Shown here piece by piece: positions 52,981 through 64,000 of a DNA stretch of 64,000 nt. The stretch is from Pristionchus mayeri (Eukaryota > Nematoda > Chromadorea > Rhabditida > Neodiplogasteridae). The stretch is taken from NCBI GenBank assembly GCA_036245805.1, contig BTRK01000003.1:186001-250000 (forward strand). The letters are read 5' to 3'. Below the pieces are notes generated by a model, which did no database searches, was not told the DNA's origin, and worked only from the letters and a program-made list of their open reading frames with translations. Numbering within the stretch: the stretch's first letter is position 1; each line of letters starts with the position of its first letter. The position numbers and the translations under genes are program-made.

Positions 52981-54640
52981 AAGGAAGTGTTGGCCGACTT
53001 ATAAGGCCCAGTGACCATGGTAGGGATCCAGATGGTTCCAGCCGAGGGAATGAGGTCGAGCACATCGTCATCGAGGCGGAAGAAAGTAGCCTGAATGAAA
53101 TCATATAATTTATTTATTTCTCTCTGACTTCATAAGGCGACTCTGTGTTCTATAGATCAGAGTTTTCGATTTTCGATATCCCAGTCAATTTTGCTAAAAC
53201 AAATATTTCCAAAAAAACATTTGAAATGTCAGCGTAACAACAATCGTTCAATTCATCACTGACAATATAATTCAAGGACTAGTAGCAAATATATTTGCAA
53301 ATCCGTGAATCACCTTAGGACTGCTTTTCAGTCAGTCAATTGGGTAATGAGTAAGCGTAATTCAGTGATTTAGGGAATATTTTAAGAAGGAAGTACCGTA
53401 ATCGTCGCGAGGGAGAGATTGCCCTGCAGGATGTTGCGGCCGGGCATCGAAGTGAGCAGCGAGCGGAGGACGTCGTTGTTGATGAGGCCTGATAGTTCGA
53501 AATTCATCGCCATCCTCTCGATTTGTGTACAAAATTTTTGGTTGGTCGTTGCGACCCTCTGCAAGAGTTATTTCTTTACACGCTACAGTGCTCAGTGCTG
53601 AGATGAAAAGAGTCCGGCAGAACTATTGCAGGGCGCCGAAACGTACAATTTGCGAATTTTGCACGCGAAAAAATAAAATAATAATAAAATACAAATACAA
53701 ATTAGGTAGATGTCTACCGGCAAGCTCATCTCCCATCACGTACACTCGAGGCACACTCTGCACGAAACGAGCGAAGCTGAGCGGAAGATAATGTGGGGGG
53801 ACGTTTATTATTATTATAAATGAGGTGCAATCGTAAAATGAGAAGATCCAATCGGCTGGACTCATCTGCCAACCTTGTGCGAGAACCATACGTCACGACC
53901 GCTTCACCAGACCCCGTGAAGTAAGCTCTCTCCGTGTCGCTGGTGTCGAGAGTGCATCCCAATCGATCGAAGAAATCGGCCGTGAATGGCATCTGAAATC
54001 ATAGATTCTTAAGAAACATGCTGCCTTTTGCAGACATTCAAATTTAGACTTTTAACTGATTGAATCGATGCAAGCTCTATCACACTTTCGATTATGCTCA
54101 TAGCGTACCTGCTCCTCGTGATGCTCGAAGACTGCATGACCCGCGACCATCTCATCGAGAACGCCGAACAGTTCGTCGGGTACGACAGAGGGCTCATCAC
54201 CGATGACGTCATCGGGGGCGACGAGATGGTGTCACATTCCTAAATATCGAATTTGAATCTCGGTTCTTTGCGTACTGTTCCAGCAGTATTTTTTTACAAC
54301 GATTATATCTTGGCTGAGCTTTGCCATCTCCAAAATAAGCAAAAAAGGGATAACGAAAAAACCAAATACCCGTACCGGGATAGTTCCGTTGAGTGATTTG
54401 GCGACAGTCCACAGGCTGTTGTCCGCCTTGCACACCTCAGCCTGCCTTGTACATGCCGAAACGCGTCTGCAGAGATAATAGTAATAAAAATAATACTATA
54501 TTTATCGCTCATGGCCAAATCCCGTACCTCATTACTGCATTCGAGTTCTCCTCGCTTTGCCACTCTTCATGAACTCGCTTCCAGGGATAGTCAGCTGGCT
54601 TCATTTTCAGATTGAGTGCGAATCCCATTGCAGTCTGGCA
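52981..54640 (-). CDS. Unrecognised multi-exon host gene
   Basis: Minus-strand blocks in order: 54,530-54,640 (MGFALNLKMKPADYPWKRVH), 54,376-54,470 (RFGMYKA...CKADNSLWTVAKSLNG), 54,109-54,235 (APDDVIGDEPSVVPDELFG, AVFEHHEEQ), 53,870-53,995 (MPFTADFFDRLGCTLDTSDT...VTYGSRTR), 53,706-53,790 (LPLSFARFVQSVPRVYVMGD), 53,400-53,520 (MNFELSGLINNDVLRSLLTS...ILQGNLSLATIT) and 52,981-53,095 (FFRLDDDVLDLIPSAGTIWI). Exons have coding-like composition and mostly good GT/AG sites, and the amino-acid sequence is well ordered rather than low complexity. A frame change within the 54.4 kb block suggests an unresolved splice site or a mutation. I do not recognise the family, see no membrane segment or signal peptide, and assign no function. 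It is convergent with the orphan exons at 51.7-52.2 kb. Confidence 0.6.
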
Positions 54641-54655
54641 ATATTAGTGTTCTGA

Positions 54656-54749
54656 GAGGAATCGTCAGACTCTCTCCAAATCACGCACTCTCTCGTCGAT
54701 CTGAGTGAGAGGGAGAGTGTATGATATGGAGAAAGCGAGATCGTTGCTC
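54656..54749. mobile_element. 94-bp micro-foldback element with 8-bp target duplication
   Basis: Runs from GAGGAATCGTCAGACTCTC to GCGAGATCGTTGCTC, stem CTCCAAATCACGCACTCTCTC against GAGAGTGTATGATATGGAG. TGTTCTGA is duplicated exactly at 54,648-54,655 and 54,750-54,757. Confidence 0.9.
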
Positions 54750-54757
54750 TGTTCTGA

Positions 54758-55314
54758 ATATTTCTATTGAGTAGTATTGTTATTTTTATGCAAAATTATT
54801 ATTACAGAATTGTGAAATTAAGTCACTTTTCGAATTGTTAGCACTCCGCCGGGCCACTTAGTTACTTGCGAAATACCACCGGCCTCGAATTGTGTAAGGT
54901 GGATAAGAAGAAAGCAAAAAAGGTGCATTGATTAGAACCTCAAATTAGAACTTTGAATCAATAAACTGCATCTAGAAACTAATAAATTTGATAATTTTGT
55001 GTACAGAACGAGAGAATGGACCGGATTCTCCATCAAAATGAATATTTCGCTAGCAAGAAACCTAATTAGAAACCGAAAAAAACACAAACGGGAAACCCTA
55101 GACGATGTTCATGTCAGGTTGAGGATGAGAGCGAATCTGGACAAGACCTTGACCCGACGAGGATTGCGAAATGCGCGCCTAGACCGAAGCGAACTCCGTC
55201 TGAGTCCGGAGGAGGCGGCTGGGTTGGTCTTGTAGCCAGAGATTTTTATAATTAGTATCGATCGAATAACTGTCTCCAGTTAGCATGATATTTCGCTTCT
55301 TCTAACCTGCAAGA
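54758..55314. other. Non-coding stretch
   Basis: A 79-codon forward frame (54,999-55,235) is rich in Arg and Leu and has no recognisable motif or splice partner. I do not call it a gene. Confidence 0.35.
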
Positions 55315-55483
55315 GGGCACTAGGTCGGATGATCACCGTCGGAAAAAAATAACACTTCTGTAGAACTTTCAAAGAGTCAATTTGGACACTTTGGGAACCT
55401 ACTGTGAATGTTGTACAGGAGGTACATTTTTGGTTATCATCCAGTAGGTTACCATCCGACAGTAATCATCCGACCTAGTGCCC
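55315..55483. mobile_element. 169-bp MITE
   Basis: Terminal repeats GGGCACTAGGTCGGATGAT, then CACCGTCGGA versus TACTGTCGGA, inverted at the right end. The interior has a second inverted pair around GGTAACC/GGTAACCA-like words. There is no coding potential and the target duplication is unclear. Confidence 0.75.
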
Positions 55484-57511
55484 CGAAAGAGTACGCAAAC
55501 GTAGGAGAGTCAGACTAGAGTCATGCTATGATTCATTTTGTATGAGATCAATGTAACTCAACTCGAATTGTTCATTCATTTTCTTGTAATTCCATTGTGT
55601 TACATTCTCAAGGATAACTGTCATTGTATTGTTTTTGCTACCTCATATACCATGATGGAAATATTCACGAAGAAAAAGCGTTCACACGTTATTTGACACA
55701 GTTTCGTGTAAAGAATCAGGCGTACACTTCGTGATCGAATGTCTTCAAAATTACACATCTCCATAGTGTAATGAATACTGCGCGTTTTAGATAACAACAA
55801 AGGTGGGTCAATTACGCCAGCCTAAGGCCCAAACATAATTGCTACGCATCCGTGCTGACTCAACTATCTCTAATCGTTTTCGTCGAGTGTAACCACCGAG
55901 ATCGGAAATAGAACTTGATTAATCTCGATTTCGAGGTATCAGGTACTAGTGAGCTACTAATGCATATCGCTTGGTCAAAGAGGACACTGAGAGACATGAA
56001 GAATAATAAAAAATGGAGAAGGGTGAAAGAGAAGGAGGGAGGGCCAGAGTGACAGGGAGAGAGAGGGAACGAGAGGGAATGAGAAGGAATGGCTGCCACT
56101 TCTCCTCTCCCAGCATCCTCCAGGCAAGCGCATCTGCCCCTCTCGCCTTCCATTGATTTGCACCCATCGATTGTTTACTATGTTCACATTTAGTTGTTCA
56201 TTTGTGTGTGGATTTCATCTATCATAGAAAGCGATTTGAGTAGCTTTGATTTAAACTTTTGAGTGAATCAAGAAGGGCTTTGTCTACCGCTCTTCCCCTT
56301 CCATCCACTCTTTGCGCCTCGTCCTCTCTTCGTTTCCAACACATCTCTTATCCTCTAGCTTTGTCGATGTTCTCTTCTCTTTCCCATTGCCAGGAAGGAA
56401 GAAAAAAGCGGCAGGCTCTCTCTAGTTCTAGCAGCTATCTCCCTCCTCTCCCTCACACTCTCCATCCATAACTATTCATTTTTCTATCTCTCACTGTCTA
56501 ACCTCTCTCTAACTCGGCTTGCATCTACCAAAACTAGGGGGTCACCCCAAACTTGTTTGCACCGCACAAATATCGCCTTTATCTAAGAAAATCGTTGAAT
56601 TCTAGATTGTAAACAAAACGAGAAATTATCTAGTAAAACTAGATGCGCAAAGGTCAAATATACTACAGAAATGCCACGCAATTATTATCACATATCAAAT
56701 ATGCACTCCAATTTATTTAAATCGACAGGACATGCGCGCGATGTTATCGTGTGGACGCCCCATCACACTATGTTTTAGATCAGTTGCACTACTCCAGTTT
56801 GTTAACATTTTACGTCAGCAGGAAAGTTGTTTATCTATATCGGCCCACCTGCCCACCTCATTTCCATCCCCCTTATTTGCGATTTCAGCTATTTTGTTGC
56901 CGTTAGGAGCTATTGCAAATTATGAGGACCATCACCGAACCAAATATTATGGGCAAATAGTGAGCCGAAAAAAGGGCTCACCCGCCTCCTGAAATTACCG
57001 AGCCGTCGTATCTACACTATGGATGATATAATCGAATCCTATGTGTGTATATCTGAAAATCTGATCTATGGGCTATGAGTAAATCTTATGGCGTTCCGTT
57101 GACCTCTCTTGTTTTCACTTTCCCGTTTCCTCTCTTCTTCTATGTGTTGACAAGCGTTTCGCTCGTCCTAAAAACGTGGCAACCAACTCCTGCCCCTCTT
57201 CATATTCGCCTTTGTCCGATTTAGCATCATTCACATTTGCCAAACACATGTGTGTCTTTACAGCATGATAAATCACTTGTACAGTTCAGACAGTAAGAGA
57301 GGTGGTTGTACAGAGTTTGGTTCTGCCGACAAACTTGGCATCTCCTCTTTCTTTCCCCTCGCCTCTCTCCCTTTCTACACACCCTTCCTTCCACCCTTTC
57401 TCTTCTTCCAATCCAACCCTCATTCCGGCCATGCAAAACATCTCCCATCGATGAATTTGCTCTGAAAAAAAAATATTCGTTCAGTTTTAACTGGCCTTTC
57501 TCCCTTCTTGA

Positions 57512-57602
57512 AAAATCGTCTGACTCTCCTCAGTTTGCACGCTATCTCGTCTCTCTGACCGGTGAGAGAGCGTGCAACCCGAAGAGATTCAGACGATTGC
57601 TC
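57512..57602. repeat. Micro-foldback element
   Basis: AATCGTCTGACTCTCCTCAG...CTGACCGGT loop...CGTGCAACCCGAAGAGATTC then AGACGATTGCTC. The left end is slightly eroded. Confidence 0.8.
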
Positions 57603-57679
57603 CCCCCTTCTTTCATGTCCCCATCAAGCCGTCATAACGATCTCGCATCCGGAATCTGCGTTCAGATGCTAATATGGCC

Positions 57680-57771
57680 GAGCAATGGTCTGACTCTCTT
57701 CGGTTTGCACGCTCTCTCACCAGTGAGAGAGACGAGAGAGCGTGTAAACTGATGAGAGTCAGACGATTGCT
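57680..57771. repeat. Micro-foldback element
   Basis: GAGCAATGGTCTGACTCTC to CAGACGATTGCT with the GTTTGCACGCTCTCTC stem and an ACCAGTG loop. It lies 78 bp from the previous copy. No exact target duplication. Confidence 0.85.
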
Positions 57772-58594
57772 AATCGTGCGCTGTTCATTCTCATTATTCC
57801 TCAACTTTGCTCCCATATCCCGTCATTTCTCCTCTTCCTTTCTGCTCCCTATCCATTATTTGGCAAAGGAAGCCAGGACACTCTTAATCAGTCCACATCT
57901 AACTCTCTATATACATCGCTTCCAATTATGCGCAACCGGAAATTGGATACATACCCTTGCCGACGTCTAACATGTATGCGAGCAAGGTTAACTCTCCTCC
58001 CAACTCCACCGAGTGACCCTTTCTGCCTCCTGTTCTCTTCATATCCACATCTTGGACATCCTAACGACCAAACATGCATTGCTTATTGTAGATTGCATAA
58101 GAGTGTAGCACCTTTCTTTTTTTTTGTTTGCCTCTATCCACACTCACTCGCGTGGACCTTTTCTTTCTCGCGCTCTCTTCGTTTTACATGCATTTCTCGC
58201 TTAAACTGTCGATACCTACTCATTTAGAGGTCAAACTTCCTCTCCTTGTTTACCGCTCTCCTTGTTTTCCTTGTTTATTCATTACTGAGTCGAGCGCGTA
58301 TCAGTTCAAGATAACGATATGTTAGCAATTGTCCCCTATCACTCCTCTATTCACATGTATCGACTATCGATTTTCCATTCCTTGTATCAATCATGAACTT
58401 CCATTCCACTCGCCTCTCCTTCTTTCTCTCCTCCTATCACACTTTTGATCAGTTGTTGCCTGCTCCTTTCCTCTTTCTTTCTGACCTTCTCTCGGCTTAT
58501 CCTACGCCCATCTTTAGAGTATCATCTTCCGGGCCTTCTTCCGGGCCTCTATCACTCTCACCTTGACATTATTCATTCGCTTATCGACATATTA

Positions 58595-59836
58595 TTGGGG
58601 TGTCCGGAAAGTTAGTATAATTTTTTTGTTTTTATTTTTTATTCAATGCTTTACAATTCTCAGTGACCAATGTATGCCCCCTTCTTTCTCACTACCTCCC
58701 TCCAGCGATTGGGCAGGGTCTCGATTCCTCTCTTCCAGAATGCGGGTTTCTTCGAGACCGCCCAGTTCACGAAAGCCCTCACAACTTCATCTCGATTCTT
58801 AAACTTCTTTCCTTTGCAGAAGTCAGAGAGAGAGTGGAAGCAGTGGTAGTCGCATGGGGAGAGATCCGGGGAATACGGTGGATGGGGAATCCTCTCGATC
58901 TTCATCTCGTCCATTTTCTTCTGGGTCATCATCGCTCGATGTGGGCGAGCATTGTCCATCAGAAGAAGAATTTTGCCCTGGTTCAGGAGTCTGGGAGGGA
59001 CTCTGATCGCGACATCTTCCAGTTGTTCAGAGAAAAGGTCGGCATTGATGCTGGTGCCAGGGGCGAGGATCTCCCAGTAGATGGGACCGAGCACTGAGAA
59101 GAGGAAGCAGAGGAGTTCCTTCTTTCCGTGCTCTTCCTTCTTCGGGACGGGCGTGGGCTTCTCATCTGCATCCACCCATTGCAGTCTCCTCACAGGGTTA
59201 TCGTACGTGATCCACTTCTCATCTGCAGCGATGATGGAATTGACCCATCGAAGATTGGATCTACGATGGAGTAATTCCCGACAGACTTGAACACGATTTT
59301 TCAGCTGTTCGGGGGAGAGGTCATGGGGAATCACTTGTGGGAGTTTCGGCTTCTTCCCAGATCGATGGAGGATATCGGACACCGTTGATCTGGGAGTACC
59401 AGTATCCTTCTTCAACTCACGCACACTGGCCATGGGCTTGCGCTTCAGTGTGCGGAGAACGAGAGGCTGATCGAGGGAGGGAGGGCGTCCAGAGCGGGGT
59501 TGATCATCGAGACCAAACTCCCCTTTCTTGAAGCGGGAGAACCACTTATAGCAGAAGAGTATGGAGGGGGCGTGAGCTCCTTCCGACTGGGCCAGGGCAG
59601 AGTGGGCCTCCTTCACGGATCGGCCAAGACGGTAGTAATGAAGTAAAACTGCTCGGAGGTAGAGATGGGAGTCTATCACAAGAATCAATGTAGCAACTAG
59701 GAGACAGATTAAATCCTCTCACTACTCAACGTCAGAATGATGCAATACATTGTTGACAAACAGATTGCGCAATCACTGAATTTGATCGCGAACTGACTTT
59801 TTCCGAAGCATTATACGAACTTTCCGGACACCCCAA
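58595..59836 (-). mobile_element. Complete mariner transposon
   Basis: 1,242 bp. The left terminal repeat TTGGGGTGTCCGGAAAGTT continues AGTATAA; the right end is its inverse with one change (CGTATAA). TA is duplicated at 58,593-58,594 and 59,837-59,838. The element carries one uninterrupted transposase gene on the minus strand. Confidence 0.95.
58660..59688 (-). CDS. Mariner transposase, apparently intact (DD34D)
   Basis: 342 residues, the usual mariner length. The N-terminal half carries a paired helix-turn-helix DNA-binding region (YKWFSRFKKGEFGLDDQPRS, then GRPPS, the linker common in mariners). The catalytic domain has ADEKWITYDN (first Asp), LLMDNARPHRA (second Asp) and YSPDLSPCDYHCF (third Asp). 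I count 34 residues between the second and third Asp, as in true mariners. WVDADEKPTPVPK matches the family's W...GE-P...K region. No stop or frameshift interrupts it, and the start is about 150 bp inside the right terminal repeat. The enzyme would cut at the terminal repeats and integrate at TA. All key residues are present, so it could be active; that is an inference. Confidence 0.96.
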   Translation of the reverse strand: MILVIDSHLYLRAVLLHYYRLGRSVKEAHSALAQSEGAHAPSILFCYKWFSRFKKGEFGLDDQPRSGRPPSLDQPLVLRTLKRKPMASVRELKKDTGTPRSTVSDILHRSGKKPKLPQVIPHDLSPEQLKNRVQVCRELLHRRSNLRWVNSIIAADEKWITYDNPVRRLQWVDADEKPTPVPKKEEHGKKELLCFLFSVLGPIYWEILAPGTSINADLFSEQLEDVAIRVPPRLLNQGKILLLMDNARPHRAMMTQKKMDEMKIERIPHPPYSPDLSPCDYHCFHSLSDFCKGKKFKNRDEVVRAFVNWAVSKKPAFWKRGIETLPNRWREVVRKKGAYIGH

Positions 59837-59838
59837 TA

Positions 59839-62617
59839 GTTTTTTTAAAAAACCGAATGAGTCATAATCTTAGCAATTTTACGGTTCTTTTTTACTCATT
59901 TTCTAGGAAATTTTTACAGGGTGAGAGAGATTTGAGAGGTTGTGCCTATCTGAATGAGTCATGACCATAAAGAGCCCGAATGCGTTATCTAGCTCTAGCA
60001 GGCTTATCTCTCGCACATCTGGCGAGAAGAAGGGGTACTCCACTCAGTGAACCTGGTCAACCTTTCATTATATCTTTTGAAAGAGTGAGTCAGCACGCCT
60101 AACAATTTTTAGCAATTTTAATTGTCATAACCATAAAGCTCTGGCCTGTCTTCTAACAGGCTTTTCCCACGCACATCTGGCGAGGATAAGTGTGCGATCC
60201 TTCTTATTAACTATGATACCCTTGCATTATCTCTGCTCACCGCTCTCACATCTACTGCTTTTATCCGTTTCATGTGATCTTACGTGTGCTCAAACAACCT
60301 CTTTTATCAGGTGACCAGCTTAGATTTCTCATTCACAATCACTCGGTTCTTATCTTTAAACTTAGTCGGGGTTCTGGATGTTCTATCCGTCTGAAAGTGA
60401 GTGGCACACCGATCTTCTACCTCTCTGACCTGCTATCGGCTTATCTCCCATCTTTCGCGTAGCAGCTTGTGCCCCCTCTCATACACTCTTATACCCTCAT
60501 TATCTCGGCCGCCCTCCTTTTGCGATCCATGCGTGTCACCTGGCCTTTGACCCAGCAAGCTAATCGCTCTCATTAAAAAATGACGGTCTTCTCGTCGATA
60601 TGGGTCAGTGTTCTAGCGTGCGCCAGTTTGCAAAATATCTCACCTCGAGTCACGCTTATCCTAGTGCACTCGTTTCTTTCGAACTATGGGAATGCTCAAT
60701 CTCACTTATCTAGCAGCTATCCACCCCAATTACGGGCGTAGCAACGCTGCAATTTCCAGTTTTTAAGGGAAATTCGGGATATTCCCAATGTATTGGTTCC
60801 TCCCCACCTTTCTCCGTACTTTTCCTCCCTAGTGCATTATCTGTCCATATCTGTGTTCCCCTAGCTGTCTCATCTCTCTCAGTATTACAAGATCTCTCCG
60901 CTCTCACCCCTTGCTCACCTCAAACGTGGCTTGTGTCTCACTCAAGTGCAAGGAACAATATTCCCCGGTCAATAACTTTTTAATTTTGATCTACTCATCT
61001 CCCTTGACCAGAGTCAGTTTTAACAAAATTTTGTCTGATTTCCGGGTAGATTCAAGTACGTCACATCGCATGAGTTTTTCAGCTAATTGGCACCCGAAAA
61101 TGGCCTAGAAATTTTAAATCGCATTGTCGATCTCTAGACTAGATACATCATTGTTCAGTGTTGTCTCTGACGCGGTAAACTTCTCCTTATCACCTTCAAT
61201 CTTCATCGATCGAGATCGTGCATTGATTAGTTCGCGAACAACAAAGTCAGCCACAATTCCCCTGAAAAACATTAATTTAGCATAAGATTGGCGTTAACTA
61301 GAAAGATTTTTGCAATAATTTTGACTTGTGTGTGACCATTTCCGCTTCGCTCTTCCTTTTTGAAACGAGAGCGAAACAAGAGTGACGCATCGTAAAGAAA
61401 GGCGTTTTTGGAACTTTTCCGCGCCTTTCCATCATTTTTATTGTTCTAGCAGTCACGCGTTGATAGGGAGAGGGGTAATGAGTCAAGGAATATTCCCCAG
61501 GATGAGAGGACTTCGAGTGGTGTGGTATGACGAGGTCACTCATCTTGACGGCTTACGTAACATGGCTCCATGATGTCGAGTATTGTACTAATGAGCGAGC
61601 TTCGCACTTTCAAATATCGAGCCGTCCTCTCTTTAGCGCTCACTTTTTCGATTTGTCGAAAAAGTTATGGCAAAATGTAATCGATAACCGGACTATTTCT
61701 ACCTTTCTCACCCCGCTAGTCGGACGGCCTTAGTTACTGTTTGTCTAGACCTAATTTCTCTTGGAAATGTTCTGAATCGACGGGCTAATTTGTTTGATCT
61801 TTGTTCATGTTTCGAAAACTCTTCTGTCCTCGTCGACCTGAATCATTCAACATAACTAGCAGCTGAAGCTTGCTTACGTACTGCTTGTATTGTCTACAGT
61901 GACGTATGTACCCTCCACGTGAGTCAGATGCAGAAAACATCACAACAACATGTGTACGATAGCTGTTTTGCTCCTTGCGTCCAATCACCATCTCCCGTAG
62001 ACATCCCATAATTATCGCCCACATCTCCTTCTACACCAACATGCATCTTTCGAATCGTACTATCTTTCAGCAAACATACGCTATCTCCACTTCTTCCCAT
62101 CAATATTGAGGGGCTGAATTTTTAGTGCAATAAAATATACGAGAATGATTTCATACGCTCTCATCATATATTCTGAAAATTGTATTTGTTCTGCCCTTGA
62201 TCATATGAATATTGACAGTCAACTTCCTTCCTCATAACTTCCCTTTCGACATCTCTTTCAGAAACATACCTTGTGAAAAGACCTGAGCCTCACAACTTAG
62301 TCCTAACGAGTCGTTTCCTTTACTTTCCTCGCGCCATTTTGTCTCCAAGAAACGGACTAACTGGTGCGGACAAAGAAGACATAAATTCCGAAAAGAAGTG
62401 GCTTTCGCCGCAAGACGTTAACTGAATGTATTTCTGAATTGCGCTTAGGTTTTTAATCTGCTTTTTTTCTATGGCATTAGATGACGTTGCTGACTCGTGA
62501 GCTATCTTTGGTCCGGTAAAATGAAAATAAGTTGGATTCAACTTATGGTAAATCCCTCTCAACTCAATTGAGTGTACGATCCCTTGCATTGACACTGTCA
62601 TTACCCGCCGCTTTCCT
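59839..62617. other. Pyrimidine-skewed non-coding stretch
   Basis: CT-rich like 56-58.6 kb. Two loosely repeated segments around 59,990-60,025 and 60,155-60,185 share CAGGCTT, TC/CGCACATCTGGCGAG. A 191-codon minus-strand frame (62,320-62,895) is low-information and reads across a local duplication, so I do not call it. No RNA gene was recognised. Confidence 0.4.
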
Positions 62618-62972
62618 GGCAAATTGCCATTAGAATTTGAATCGCTGCCGAGAGAGCATATAAATGTGAGAGAGTTTCCTCGTTTTCCCCCCTGGCGCTC
62701 CTCCTTTGAATGCCATGATTCCGCCCTTCCGACTCTCTTATTCCTTCTCTGGTCAGTCCTCCACCTGAACTTTTCATTACCCCACTCTCCTCTCCTTGTA
62801 TCGACTCCCACTCCGCTATCATGCCATAATTTCATTAACATTTGAGTCACTGCCATACATGTACACAAGAGAGTGTTCCCTCGCTCTCTGTACACTTCTG
62901 GCTCTTCTTCAGTTAAATGTCATGATCCGCTCTATACCCCTTTTCTTCCTTCTGTTTCCAGTCCTCCTCTTT
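62618..62972 (+). repeat. Diverged tandem duplication, about 130 bp unit
   Basis: 62,618-62,760 and about 62,835-62,972 share an ordered series of words: CATTA-ATTTGA, TC-CTGCC, GAGAGAGT-TTCC, TCTTC-TT-AATG then CATGAT, CCGC, and TTCTGG/TTCCAGTCCTCC. Non-coding by appearance. Confidence 0.55.
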
Positions 62973-63407
62973 CCCGTCCCTATGTACTCGGAAGGGGTTT
63001 TCTCGACAGAATAAACCCCCAATAATCCCCAATTGCTCCCAAATACTCGTCATAGTATTTAATTCGTACAATAATGCATAAATGTAACCAGTTTCACTCG
63101 CCGTTTCAATTAACCTACCGTAATACTTTTCCATTTATTTTTGCGGTAGCGTATAGAATAAGGCCGTGGTCTCGTTCATCGCACTCTAGAGGGGCTCATT
63201 TCTCGGAAAGCCATCTCTAATATGCTGCACTCTTACCCTACTGACACTGATAGTGTACTTTCAAATTGCCTGGCACGAGCTGTCTAAGGATATTTGATAT
63301 TTTCAGTACAACTTATGTCACCTTTGGGGCACTCGTATTTTTCGACTACTGTTGGGAGTGTTTATCTTATGAGATGATTCTGATGTCGTACGAATCTATG
63401 AAATCTG
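62973..63407. other. Non-coding stretch
   Basis: No feature recognised. Confidence 0.35.
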
Positions 63408-63907
63408 TCACGAGAGAGCTGTTGTTTGTGCTGGGGGCGTAATGATAGCGTTGGTGTGAATCTGCCTTTCCTTCACCAACATCGTATTGAGGAGGAAGGG
63501 GATGTATACAGCAATTACGGGGAATCCAAATGGTGTTGCGCTGGTTGCCTCGGAGTAGAGTAAGCAGGCCTTCGTCTCTTCATTTCCCACACTCTCTAGA
63601 CTGGTCTAGCTGTGAGCGAGTGTGAGAACTGAAGGGACCGTGGTGTCGTTACTCGAACTCTACTACGGGGTAGGAGAAGATCATCATTAAATCTTCTCTT
63701 CATTTCGAGTACTATCTATCTTATCAGATCGGCGAGAGAGTGAGGTGAATGAAGAGACGTGTGCTCAGACAACCCACTACGGACACAGGTGGATGTCACA
63801 GCGATTACGTCATTGGGGCTCGGCTCCTCCCTCATTTGAACTAAAGTAGCTCCATTACCACGAGTGTGCACATCGCTTCTGCTAGTCGTCCTTATAGAAA
63901 TAGACAT
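63408..63907 (-). CDS. Possible last exons of a gene extending beyond the window
   Basis: On the minus strand, 63,408-63,580 is open to a TGA and reads SATPFGFPVIAVYIPFLLNT, then MLVKERQIHTNA, a hydrophobic stretch that could be a membrane segment followed by a basic tail. A second block near 63,780-63,860 reads MREEPSPNDVIAVTSTC. The two are separated by sequence holding two micro-foldbacks. No family is recognised, and splice phases could not be settled. Confidence 0.3.
63575..63645. repeat. Micro-foldback element, TTCCCACACTCTC variant
   Basis: CGTCTCTTCATTTCCCACAC, a GACTGGTCTAG loop, then GAGCGAGTGTGAGAACTGAA. Stem partly decayed. Confidence 0.6.
63693..63765. repeat. Micro-foldback element, decayed
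   Basis: CTTCTCTTCATTTCGAGTAC, a TATCAGATCGG loop, then GAGAGAGTGAGGTGAATGAA. It lies about 50 bp from the previous copy. Confidence 0.55.
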
Positions 63908-64000
63908 ATGATGTATGACTGATTAGAGTGTTGAAGATATTCTGCCCTGCTAAAATCGAATTTATGATTTTTCTTGCCATCATTAACCTAACACCTTGTA

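Larger units (their letters stand above)
55484..58594. other. Pyrimidine-skewed non-coding stretch
   Basis: From about 56,200 the plus strand is strongly rich in C and T (CTCTCTC, TTTCCTC, CCCTCTC words). Long open frames here are Ser/Leu/Pro/Phe-rich and follow from composition. Two micro-foldbacks occur at 57.5-57.8 kb. No gene is supported. Confidence 0.5.

Noticed and set aside
58663..59097. 144-codon plus-strand frame in the mariner
   Set aside because: Antisense shadow of the intact transposase.
62320..62895. 191-codon minus-strand open frame
   Set aside because: No recognisable motif, skewed composition, and it runs through a diverged local duplication without matching periodicity. 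A chance frame in AG-rich sequence is more likely.
1..64000. tRNA, 5S rRNA and spliced-leader RNA genes
   Set aside because: I looked for T-loop GTTCGAATC-type motifs paired with acceptor stems and for the conserved 5S and leader cores and found none that hold up. A covariance search could still find one.

Overview
The window looks like repeat-rich accessory sequence from a nematode nuclear genome, probably rhabditid or diplogastrid. The evidence is short introns with GT...AG ends, ribosomal-protein fragments that read like nematode RPS-18 and RPS-2, a PDZ protein of a nematode type, RTE-clade LINEs, mariner/Tc1 elements, and many TACGGTA/TACTGTA-like intronic motifs. Species cannot be named from the sequence. 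Most of the window is transposable elements and inverted repeats; only a few host genes can be supported.

Layout. 1-6 kb: non-coding, with a 1.7 kb foldback repeat (3.6-5.3 kb). 6-8.1 kb: broken and reordered fragments of rps-18 and rps-2. 8.3-11.2 kb (minus): a multi-exon THAP-domain DDE transposase of probable Kolobok type. 11.6-12.9 kb: a 1.2 kb near-perfect foldback. 13-19 kb: non-coding with MITEs, a mariner relic and small hairpin elements. 19.2-25.4 kb (minus): a multi-exon PDZ-domain gene with a 5'-truncated RTE LINE in one intron. 26-33.3 kb: a patchwork of foldbacks, Tc1-like and Tourist-like elements and LINE 3' ends. 33.8-35.9 kb (minus): a ten-exon gene ending in a biotinyl-carrier-like domain that lacks the biotinylated lysine.

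35.1-52.4 kb is dominated by one giant inverted repeat: arms of about 6.5 kb, almost identical, around a 1.04 kb spacer. The left arm holds the first three exons of the 33.8-35.9 kb gene and a near-full-length RTE LINE that inserted after the duplication (12-bp target duplication; clean empty site in the other arm). The right arm has an orphan copy of those exons and a 210-bp segment absent from the left. Each arm also contains nested foldback elements that inserted one after another at a TA in the exact centre of an older palindrome.

52.9-54.6 kb (minus): an unrecognised multi-exon host gene. 55.3-63.4 kb: pyrimidine-skewed non-coding DNA with a complete, apparently intact mariner element (58.6-59.8 kb). 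63.4-63.9 kb: possible exons of a gene leaving the window.

The unifying theme is hairpin-forming DNA at every scale: 70-95 bp micro-foldbacks with 8-bp target duplications, 150-435 bp MITEs, 1-2 kb foldbacks and the 17 kb palindrome. If transcribed, many of these would form long double-stranded RNA.
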